This document shows, one piece after another, positions 56,780 through 64,000 of a stretch of 64,000 nt of DNA (its first letter is position 1; each line of letters opens with the position of its first letter). The stretch is taken from contig CANRNJ010000004.1 in assembly GCA_947631955.1 (NCBI GenBank), positions 62,001-126,000 of the forward strand, in the 5' to 3' direction. The stretch is from an uncultured Lachnospiraceae bacterium. Its GTDB lineage: Bacteria; Bacillota; Clostridia; Lachnospirales; Lachnospiraceae. The position numbers were made by a program, and so were the translations under genes. Below the pieces are notes generated by a model that ran no database searches, had not been told where the DNA came from, and was given only the letters and a program-made list of their open reading frames with translations.

Positions 56780-57955
56780 ATGGCTTTTTTTCTGTTTGCA
56801 AAGCAATTTGTAGATGTGCTGTATCCCTATCATGCGTTGGATTATGTCATGGTAGTAATGGTGCTGCTTTTACTGGTATACCAGACGCTTCTCGTGCGTC
56901 CCGATATTCGTAAGAGATTCACGGTTACGGACGGCGTCATTCTTTTGATGGCGCTGCTGCTGACGGTCACGTTCTTAAGATCCGGAAGCGGATATCAGAA
57001 TTATTTTAAAGTGATGTCGGCGTTTCTGGTCTATTTTGTGGGCAGGATCTATTATGACAGGATCAAGGAGTGTTACGGAACGCTCGCTTTGGCTTCTTAT
57101 TTGATCATCTACATGAATCTGGGAGTGCGGATCTCCCATTTCGGAACGTCGCTCATGAAGGTGGCGGATGCCGGCGGCGATCTGTATTTTTACGATACGG
57201 ACATGGCGTTTGCGATGATCCTTGCCATGGTATTTGTTGCCATGTTTGGCCGAAATTCCGTATTCAAGCTTTTTACGATCTTTATCGTTTGCCCGTACAT
57301 GGTGTTTTTCTCTGATGCGGGCATACAGATGATGCTGATGATCGCGGTGTATGCCGTTATCGCCGTATATGTGGCGGAACTGGTGACCCGGAACAAAAAG
57401 ATATCCGGTATCCTGCTGACGATTATGGTACTGGGACTCCTTTTCATTGTGGCGGTCATATATATGCCGGTCTTGGGCTTTGAAGATTGTCAGGAAGCGG
57501 TGGTCGATCTGTTCAACAGCAGGTTCTTAAATAACACGAGCATGTACAGCCGGTATGCGGAATGGAAGGTCATTTTGAATCATTGCAAAGGGCAGGGCCT
57601 GCTGTCGGATCTGTTCGGTATCGGTATGGGCGCCGACATCAATATCAAGAGCCTGTACATTAAGATTTTTTATTCCATGGGTTATGTGGGATTGGGGCTT
57701 GCCCTGCTGCTGATCGTCAGCATTATGTTCTATGTAGTCAAAGTGGACGACAGAAAGACTTTTTATCTGGCGCTTATCATGGCGGTGCTCCTTCTGGGGA
57801 GCGGCGTTACGGTCAACAGCATGGAGTCCACGCAGATGAGCTGGTTCCCGCTGCTGTTTTCAGGAATGGTGATTTCTTCGGTTCAGGCGGAAAGTGGGAA
57901 GACAGACGAGGAGAAAGAATATGCTTGCAGTCATAACGGGAACGATCAGGCCTGA
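56780..57955 (+). CDS. Multi-pass membrane protein, Wzy polymerase/O-antigen ligase candidate
   Basis: Start placed at ATG 56780 after GGAGG; about 10 TM segments. Confidence 0.6.
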   Translation: MAFFLFAKQFVDVLYPYHALDYVMVVMVLLLLVYQTLLVRPDIRKRFTVTDGVILLMALLLTVTFLRSGSGYQNYFKVMSAFLVYFVGRIYYDRIKECYGTLALASYLIIYMNLGVRISHFGTSLMKVADAGGDLYFYDTDMAFAMILAMVFVAMFGRNSVFKLFTIFIVCPYMVFFSDAGIQMMLMIAVYAVIAVYVAELVTRNKKISGILLTIMVLGLLFIVAVIYMPVLGFEDCQEAVVDLFNSRFLNNTSMYSRYAEWKVILNHCKGQGLLSDLFGIGMGADINIKSLYIKIFYSMGYVGLGLALLLIVSIMFYVVKVDDRKTFYLALIMAVLLLGSGVTVNSMESTQMSWFPLLFSGMVISSVQAESGKTDEEKEYACSHNGNDQA

Positions 57956-58640
57956 CGCGCGGGTGGGCGGACTGGTCCTGCGGGATGAGCAGGAGCGCCT
58001 GAAACAGTATGAATCAAGTATCCGTGCCGCCATCGGGTCCGGCGCTTTTCATAAGATTATCTTTTGTGAGAACAGCGGGTTCGGAACGGACCGCATGGAA
58101 GCCCTGACAGGGGAAGCGGAGAGCGCCGGGATCCAACTGGAACTGCTGTCCTTTCGGGGGAATACAGAGCAGGTAAGCGTCCATGGAAAAGGCTATGGCG
58201 AAGGAGAGATCATGGCCTATGTCTTCTCACACAGCCGCATTGCCGGAACAGAAACATATTTTGTGAAGCTGACGGGAAGGCTTGTGGTAGATAACATGAA
58301 GAAGATCGTCAGCCGTATGGTTCTGCGGAACACTTATTTCAACATACCGAACCGCACGATAAGGGATATTTATGACACAAGACTGTACGCCATGCCTGTA
58401 CGCCAATTTCAAGAGTTTTTTATGAATTGTTACGACAGAGTGATGGACGCGGAGGGGATCTATCTTGAAACGGTATATACGCAGATTCTGAAGGAACATG
58501 CCATCGATGTCCATAATTTTCCCAGATATCCGCGAATAACGGGCGTATCGGGATCGGGAGGACTCACATACAGCTATACGGAGTGGAAGTGCAGGATCAA
58601 AGACGTGCTCAGCTGTCTGAATTATTATAAAGTAAAATGA
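57921..58640 (+). CDS. Hypothetical protein, possible GT-A-like glycosyltransferase
   Basis: 239 aa from ATG 57921; MLAVITGTIRPDARVGGLVLRDEQERLKQYESSIRAAI, TYFVKLTGRLVVDNMKKIV; in GT cluster. Confidence 0.5.
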   Translation: MLAVITGTIRPDARVGGLVLRDEQERLKQYESSIRAAIGSGAFHKIIFCENSGFGTDRMEALTGEAESAGIQLELLSFRGNTEQVSVHGKGYGEGEIMAYVFSHSRIAGTETYFVKLTGRLVVDNMKKIVSRMVLRNTYFNIPNRTIRDIYDTRLYAMPVRQFQEFFMNCYDRVMDAEGIYLETVYTQILKEHAIDVHNFPRYPRITGVSGSGGLTYSYTEWKCRIKDVLSCLNYYKVK

Positions 58641-58653
58641 TGGAGAAACGAGA

Positions 58654-59373
58654 ATGTTTTTTTCGATCATAACCGTATGCCTTAACAGCGAGAAAACAAT
58701 CGAAAGGACTCTGCGGAGTGTGCTGGAGCAGACGTGCAGGGATTATGAATACATTTTGGTGGATGGCGCCTCGACAGACGGTACGATGGAGATCATCCGC
58801 CGGTACGAGCCGATGTTTGAAGGCAGGATGAAAGTGATCTCCGAGAAGGATAACGGGATCTACGACGCCATGAATAAAGGGATCGGTCTTGCATCCGGAG
58901 AACTGATCGGCATAGTAAACAGCGATGATTACTATGAGAAAGATGCTCTGGAAAAAGTGATGCAGGCGTATGATGGGGATGCGTACAGCGTTATCTACGG
59001 AATGTTGAGGACGATATCAAAGGGCAGAGAAGTATCGGTCTATATCAAAAACCACGAGTTTCTGGAACAGGATATGATCGCGCACCCCTCATGTTTTGTC
59101 ACTAAGAAGACCTATGACAGGTTTGGCAACTATTCGCTGCGGTATCCGTATTCGGCCGATTACGAGTTCATGCTGCGGCTTTACCGGGAGAAGGAAGTCC
59201 GTTTTGTTGAGGTCTACAGTATCCTGTCCAATTTCAATGCGGACGGCGCGTCAAGCGCCGTAAGGGCCTATCGGGATACGTTAAGGCTCCGGAGGGATTA
59301 CCGCCTGATAAGCGCCCGCGAATACAGGCTGCAGATGTTCAAGAGCCGGATCGCAATGATGCTTGGGAGATAG
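58654..59373 (+). CDS. Glycosyltransferase family 2
   Basis: FFSIITVCLNSEKTIERTLRSVLEQTCRDYEYILVDGASTDGTMEII; IVNSDDYYEKDAL. Confidence 0.95.
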   Translation: MFFSIITVCLNSEKTIERTLRSVLEQTCRDYEYILVDGASTDGTMEIIRRYEPMFEGRMKVISEKDNGIYDAMNKGIGLASGELIGIVNSDDYYEKDALEKVMQAYDGDAYSVIYGMLRTISKGREVSVYIKNHEFLEQDMIAHPSCFVTKKTYDRFGNYSLRYPYSADYEFMLRLYREKEVRFVEVYSILSNFNADGASSAVRAYRDTLRLRRDYRLISAREYRLQMFKSRIAMMLGR

Positions 59374-59376
59374 CGT

Positions 59377-59973
59377 ATGCAGATGACATGGAAAGAAACA
59401 AAGGAATATATCAGGCGGGATCTGTATCGGAATCTTGCGTCCTGCACGAAAAGGGATGCGGCCAAGGCGTTCTGTTCCGGTCGTTCCATGGCGGGTGTGC
59501 TGCTGTATTACAGGCTCTGCCACTATTTCGCAGGGATGGACAGGCAGAATCCGCTGCAGTTCATACTGCATAGTTTCTGCTATATACGGTTCCGGCGCCT
59601 GCAGTACCGGTGCGGGATCGAGATGAACCAGCACACCAAGATCGGTTATGGCCTCAGACTGCCGCACAGGGGCGGTATCGTGATCCATCCTCAGGCTGTG
59701 ATCGGCAATGATTGTGAGATCATGCAGGGGGTCACTATCGGCAATAATATCATGAAGTCCAGAGATGGCGTGGCGGTCATAGGCGATAAGGTGCTGCTCT
59801 GTGCTGGCGCTAAGATCATCGGCGAGGTCCGGATCGGCAGTACGGTGATCGTGGGCGCTAACGCCGTTGTAACGCATGACGTGCCGGATCATACTATTGT
59901 GGGCGGTGTACCCGCCAGACCGATCGGGATGTGCGACGACAGGTTTGTAATCAATAAGCGGGAGGACAGGTAG
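59377..59973 (+). CDS. Serine acetyltransferase-like hexapeptide acyltransferase (CysE-like)
   Basis: GYGLRLPHRGGIVIHPQAVIGNDCEIMQGVTIGNN...IVGANAVVTHDVPDHTIVGGVPARPI. Confidence 0.88.
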   Translation: MQMTWKETKEYIRRDLYRNLASCTKRDAAKAFCSGRSMAGVLLYYRLCHYFAGMDRQNPLQFILHSFCYIRFRRLQYRCGIEMNQHTKIGYGLRLPHRGGIVIHPQAVIGNDCEIMQGVTIGNNIMKSRDGVAVIGDKVLLCAGAKIIGEVRIGSTVIVGANAVVTHDVPDHTIVGGVPARPIGMCDDRFVINKREDR

Positions 59974-59980
59974 AGCTGTG

Positions 59981-60009
59981 TTGAAAAAATCGCCGCGGTT
60001 AGATATATA
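59981..60009 (+). promoter_or_regulatory. Predicted promoter: TTGAAA (59981-59986), 17-nt spacer, TATATA (60004-60009)
   Basis: Consensus-like hexamers in AT-rich gap upstream of 60037. Confidence 0.4.
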
Positions 60010-60036
60010 TTTTATTATTTTAGACGGAGGTATGTG

Positions 60037-60834
60037 ATGCAGCATATGCATACGGGAGATACAAAACTGAAACTGCCCAATGTGACATTGGCCGCTATGA
60101 CCAGTGTCAGCGTGTATGAAACGGTCAAAGCGCTTCAGTACAGTATGCGCGGCATCGAGTTCGGACAGGTAGTGCTTATCACTCACCGTAAGCCGTTTTA
60201 TCTGCCAAAAGAAATAACATATAAGCACATCGATAAGCTGACGTCCATTGATGATTTTAATTATAAGATCGCCTATGATCTGTGTGATTATATTGACACG
60301 GATTATGTGCTTCTGGTACATCATGACGGATTTGTGATCCATCCGGAGAAATGGCGGGATGAGTTTTTGGATTATGACTATATAGGTTCTCCATGGCCCA
60401 TTCCTTCTGACGGAAAGATGCACTGTTTTCACGATATTTATGGAAATTGGGTGAGAGTGGGAAACAGCGTGGGGATCCGCAGCAAGCGGCTGTTGGAGTT
60501 CCCGCGGAAAGCCGGTCTGGAATGGACAAGAGATGAAGAGGGGCTCTACAACGAAGATATCTTCCTCTGCTGCCGTCATAAGCATGATATTGAAGCGGCA
60601 GGCATGAAGTTCGCGCCGTTGGAGGTCGCCAAATATTTTGGCCACGAAATGACGATACCGGAATTTGAAGATGTTGACGCTCCGTTTCTGTTTCATAAAT
60701 GGTATGGAAGAAATGAAGGGTATCCGAGGTTTGTAAATCCGGTCCACCGGCCGTGGCTTATGATCAAAAAAGTGCTCAGACCATTCGTCCATCGATACAG
60801 GAGATGGAAGCAGGATATGAGCAAGGCCGGATAG
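60037..60834 (+). CDS. DUF5672-family putative glycosyltransferase (copy 2)
   Basis: LPNVTLAAMTSVSVYETVKALQYSMRGIEFGQVVLITHRKP; clear paralog of 33612-34376. Confidence 0.8.
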   Translation: MQHMHTGDTKLKLPNVTLAAMTSVSVYETVKALQYSMRGIEFGQVVLITHRKPFYLPKEITYKHIDKLTSIDDFNYKIAYDLCDYIDTDYVLLVHHDGFVIHPEKWRDEFLDYDYIGSPWPIPSDGKMHCFHDIYGNWVRVGNSVGIRSKRLLEFPRKAGLEWTRDEEGLYNEDIFLCCRHKHDIEAAGMKFAPLEVAKYFGHEMTIPEFEDVDAPFLFHKWYGRNEGYPRFVNPVHRPWLMIKKVLRPFVHRYRRWKQDMSKAG

Positions 60835-60851
60835 CAGCAGGGGAAAAAGGA

Positions 60852-61718
60852 ATGGAACATGTCGTAAGGATAAGCGATGGATTGGGAAATCAGATGTTTC
60901 AGTATGCGTTTGCATATGCGCTCCATAAGAGGACCGGCGTTCCGGTTTTGATCGATCCGCTCTTTTGGGGAACTTCGCTGCGCAAGTATCAGTTGGAGGA
61001 ATTCCATATAACGCTTACGAAACGCATGGTGTGTAAGGCATGGGATTATCTTCTGGGGTTCGGACCGCGGAACGGGAGAAGGTTCAAAGACCGGTACCGC
61101 CAAAATCTTATACAGAAGAGATACCGGCTGATTCAGGAACGGCAGATCATGCATTATGACGAAACCGTCATGGAGCAGAACGAACCGTGTTTTTATATGG
61201 GTTTCTGGCAGACACCCCGATATTTTGAAGACTATTATGAAGATCTGCAAAAGGAATTTACGCGCAGGCACAGCATGTCGCCGGATGCGTTGGCGTATCT
61301 GGACAAGATCAAAGCGGACGTGAGCGTTTCGCTGCATATCAGGCGCACGGACTATGTGCGTGGCAAGGACAGCGTCACGTTGGACGCCGGGTTTTATCAG
61401 GAGGCGTTGAACAGGATCCGGGAAGAGATCGGTGATTTCAGGCTGTATGTTTTCACGGATGATAAGCAGTTCGTAAGAGAGCGGTTTCATCTTCAACAGT
61501 ATGTTTTGATCGAAGGTGTAAGCGATCTGGACGAATTTGAACTGATGCGGAGATGCGATCATCATATTGTCGCAAACAGTACGTTCAGCTGGTGGGCGGC
61601 ATATCTGGGCGATCGTAAAGGCGGCGTGGTGTATGCTCCCTGTACGGGCATCTGGTCCAAAGAGTTTTATCCCAGAGAATGGAATCTGCTCGACGCGGTG
61701 ACGGCGGATCCGGATTGA
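60852..61718 (+). CDS. Glycosyltransferase family 11
   Basis: VVRISDGLGNQMFQYAFAYALHKRTG; VSLHIRRTDYVRGKDSV; IVANSTFSWWAAYLG. Confidence 0.93.
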   Translation: MEHVVRISDGLGNQMFQYAFAYALHKRTGVPVLIDPLFWGTSLRKYQLEEFHITLTKRMVCKAWDYLLGFGPRNGRRFKDRYRQNLIQKRYRLIQERQIMHYDETVMEQNEPCFYMGFWQTPRYFEDYYEDLQKEFTRRHSMSPDALAYLDKIKADVSVSLHIRRTDYVRGKDSVTLDAGFYQEALNRIREEIGDFRLYVFTDDKQFVRERFHLQQYVLIEGVSDLDEFELMRRCDHHIVANSTFSWWAAYLGDRKGGVVYAPCTGIWSKEFYPREWNLLDAVTADPD

Positions 61719-61766
61719 AACGATAACACGGCTGCGGGCAGGCCGATGGTAGGAGGCGGACAGGAT

Positions 61767-63017
61767 ATGAAAAGAAAGAATATACAGGATCTATGGTGGA
61801 AATGCGCTGCAGCAGTCAGCATGATCCTATTATCGGCCACGTTTTTTAATTCTCCGGGCATGGGTGATATGAACAGTTGGAATATGTGGCTTGATTATGC
61901 GAAACAGTACGGGCTGCGGGAAGGGTTTAGGATGCAGGGGGACATGTATCCGCCCTTCGCTCTGATCCTTCAGACCGCCATGCAGAAAATCTGGCCGGCG
62001 CTGTCCAATTTCGTTGTGTTGAGGATAGCGAATATATTCTATCTGCTTGTTTCCGCAGCGTTGATCCAGATACTGTATAAAGACGGCAGGGCCACGGCAC
62101 TGTCTTTTGGCGGGTTCATCTTAGGCGCAGATCTGGGATATCTGGATATCGAGATGGTGCCGTTCATGATCTTGGCATTTTATTTTCTGTCCAAAGAAAA
62201 ATATATTCTCGGCGGTGTTTTTGGCGCGCTGCTTTGTCTGGTCAAGTTTCAGCCGCTGATCGTCCTGCCCTATGTATTTATCTGGTTTGTTGATGTGGTG
62301 GATGCCGACACAGGAAAATTAAAGATCCGGATCCGGATAAAAGCTTTGATGCAGCTGGCGATTCCCGCGGCCCTGATAGGCGCAGCAACGCTGCTGATCT
62401 ACCGGATGCCGCTGTTAAAAGCGCTGTATCGCGCATTGTGCGACAGCGGAGATGCCATCAGTCCCAACGCATTTAACCTCGGATGGATCGTTCAATACTG
62501 TCTGGAAAGATTCCATGCAGATCTTTTTGGTCCGCTGGATAACGGACAGATCTGGGTCATATGGAATGTCCCTGCGGCATACCGGTCTTTTAAATATCTG
62601 TTCGTTGTCGTATACGCGGCATCGGTTATCATTATGCTGCTGCAGAAAAAGAAGGATCATATCCTGCTGCTGAAATGCTGTATTGTAGGATATACGGCTT
62701 ATTTCCTGTTTAATTGCGGAGTTCATGAGAATCATCTGTTCCTTGGAGCGGTCCTGATGATGCTTCTGTACTTTGCAGAACCAACCGGTCATAATTTTAA
62801 CCGAATGGTCATGTATTTTTTGATCCTGAATGTCAATCTGTTTGTTTTGTACCGGATGGGATATGCGAGGCTGATCATTTGCGATACGGTTGACAGTACG
62901 TTGTTTTTAGCGATTTTTAATGTGATATTCTTAACGGTTACGATAGGATGGTTCCTTTACGAGATTCTGGCTTCATGCAGCCGGGATCAGCGGGATGCGG
63001 ACAAATGTCAGGGGTGA
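61767..63017 (+). CDS. Multi-pass membrane GT-C-fold glycosyltransferase candidate (GT87/PMT-like)
   Basis: FFNSPGMGDMNSWNMWLDYAKQYGLREGFRMQGDMYPPFALIL loop followed by many TM segments. Confidence 0.65.
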   Translation: MKRKNIQDLWWKCAAAVSMILLSATFFNSPGMGDMNSWNMWLDYAKQYGLREGFRMQGDMYPPFALILQTAMQKIWPALSNFVVLRIANIFYLLVSAALIQILYKDGRATALSFGGFILGADLGYLDIEMVPFMILAFYFLSKEKYILGGVFGALLCLVKFQPLIVLPYVFIWFVDVVDADTGKLKIRIRIKALMQLAIPAALIGAATLLIYRMPLLKALYRALCDSGDAISPNAFNLGWIVQYCLERFHADLFGPLDNGQIWVIWNVPAAYRSFKYLFVVVYAASVIIMLLQKKKDHILLLKCCIVGYTAYFLFNCGVHENHLFLGAVLMMLLYFAEPTGHNFNRMVMYFLILNVNLFVLYRMGYARLIICDTVDSTLFLAIFNVIFLTVTIGWFLYEILASCSRDQRDADKCQG

Positions 63018-63024
63018 TGGAGCG

Positions 63025-64000
63025 ATGCAGAGAGTAAAAAAATTCATGCGGCAGATGGGATACATTTTTAACCGCAGGCAGAAATTCCAGCTTCTTCTGT
63101 TGTTTTTTGTCGTGGTGTTCACTACTTTTTTGGAACTGCTGGGCGTAACGGCGATCATGCCGTTGATCGAAGTCATGATGGATCCCGGCTGTATTCAGAC
63201 GACTCCGTATCTGAATACGGTCTACCGTCTGTTCGGGTTTCAGGACGCGGTCAGCTTTTTGATCTTTCTGGCAGTATTTCTGATCGCGGTGTACTGGATC
63301 AAAAATGCTCTTTCGATCGTATCTTATAATCTGCAGTATAAGTTTACTTTCAGCAACCAGAAACGGATCGCTTATAAAATGTTAAAGTGTTATCTGTCCC
63401 AGCCGTATTTTTTCCATCTCTCTAACAGCAGCGCGGAACTGATACGGAGTATCAATACGGATATCGTGATGATGTTTCAGGGGATATTGGCATTGCTGCA
63501 GTTCTTTGCGGAGATCTTAGTCTGCATCGTATTAGGTACGTTCCTGTTTGTCAAAGATCCGGAGATCACGATCATTCTGGTGGTCTTTCTGCTTTGCTTC
63601 ATGATCTTTTTTATGAAGAGGTTCAAATCATATCTCAGTTATATCGGCGAGGAGGACCGTAAGATATCGGCGGAGATCGTTAAATGGCTGCAGCAGTCCT
63701 TCGGCGGATTGAAAGAAACAAAGATCATGCACAGGGAGAGTTTTTTTCTGGAGAAGTTTAATACCGTATACAGCCAGTGGGCGGATCTGGAAAAGATCTA
63801 TCGGAATCTGCAGATGATCCCCAAACCGATCATGGAAACTCTGTGCATCACGGCGATCATGCTCGCGGTCATTTTGAAACTTATGGGCGGAGTGGAGATC
63901 GTTTCTTTTGTTTCTACGATCTCGGCTTTTGCGGTTGCTGCGTTCAGGCTGCTGCCTTCCTTTAACCGGCTGACAAATTATATCAGTGTGATCATATTCA
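63025..64000 (+). CDS. ABC transporter permease/ATPase, truncated by window end (TM domain only)
   Basis: Open frame from ATG 63025 to window end: MQRVKKFMRQMGYIFNRRQKFQLLLLFFVVVFTTFLELLGVTAIMPLIEVMMDPG... matches by eye the N-terminal half of the 29197 transporter (LETLGVGMILPVMEAIMDPE). Confidence 0.85.
   Translation, partial: MQRVKKFMRQMGYIFNRRQKFQLLLLFFVVVFTTFLELLGVTAIMPLIEVMMDPGCIQTTPYLNTVYRLFGFQDAVSFLIFLAVFLIAVYWIKNALSIVSYNLQYKFTFSNQKRIAYKMLKCYLSQPYFFHLSNSSAELIRSINTDIVMMFQGILALLQFFAEILVCIVLGTFLFVKDPEITIILVVFLLCFMIFFMKRFKSYLSYIGEEDRKISAEIVKWLQQSFGGLKETKIMHRESFFLEKFNTVYSQWADLEKIYRNLQMIPKPIMETLCITAIMLAVILKLMGGVEIVSFVSTISAFAVAAFRLLPSFNRLTNYISVIIF

Noticed and set aside
59281-60915. 544-aa minus-strand ORF (also similar long antisense ORFs at 8146-9351, 18495-19718, 28160-29341, 36102-37580, 37477-38901, 39651-41174)
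   Set aside because: Each lies opposite well-supported sense CDSs, crosses gene boundaries and lacks domain-like sequence.
1-64000. CRISPR arrays, tRNA/rRNA genes, transposases, integrases, phage genes, toxin-antitoxin or defence systems
   Set aside because: Looked for regular spaced repeats and hallmark protein motifs in the provided ORFs; none seen.

Overview
This 64-kb window holds about 56 protein-coding genes, all on the + strand and mostly tightly packed or overlapping. Nearly all have recognisable surface-polysaccharide or glycoconjugate functions. The organism is probably a Gram-positive Clostridia/Lachnospiraceae-like bacterium; this is inferred from gene style only. The contents include two priming sugar-phosphate transferases (1282, 35412), many GT2/GT4/GT11/GT17/GT8-like/GT-C glycosyltransferases, two ABC exporters (29197 and a 3'-truncated one at 63025), one Wzx-like flippase, three Wzy-like polymerases, nucleotide-sugar enzymes (UDP-HexNAc dehydrogenase, epimerase, FdtA/FdtB-like pair), two AsnB-type amidotransferases, a pyruvyltransferase, deacetylase-like proteins and several acylation systems. 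The most interesting candidate for an undescribed system is the five-gene cassette at 12185-17544: SGNH/DltD-like protein, stand-alone adenylation enzyme, formyltransferase with intact catalytic motifs, DltC-like carrier protein and MBOAT acyltransferase. It looks like an NRPS initiation module (A-F-T) split into separate proteins and joined to a Dlt-type export/transfer machine, which suggests N-formyl-aminoacylation of a polysaccharide. Other notable items are an SGNH protein with a C-terminal domain that looks like a circularly permuted FAM3/ILEI (GG) domain (about 45300-45766), a triple-hairpin intergenic element (56641-56743), a GT26-GT4 fusion, a bacterial GT17, and an internal promoter with a perfect 12-bp palindrome that starts a second locus at 35.4 kb. 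All family calls were made by eye from motifs; no database search was run.
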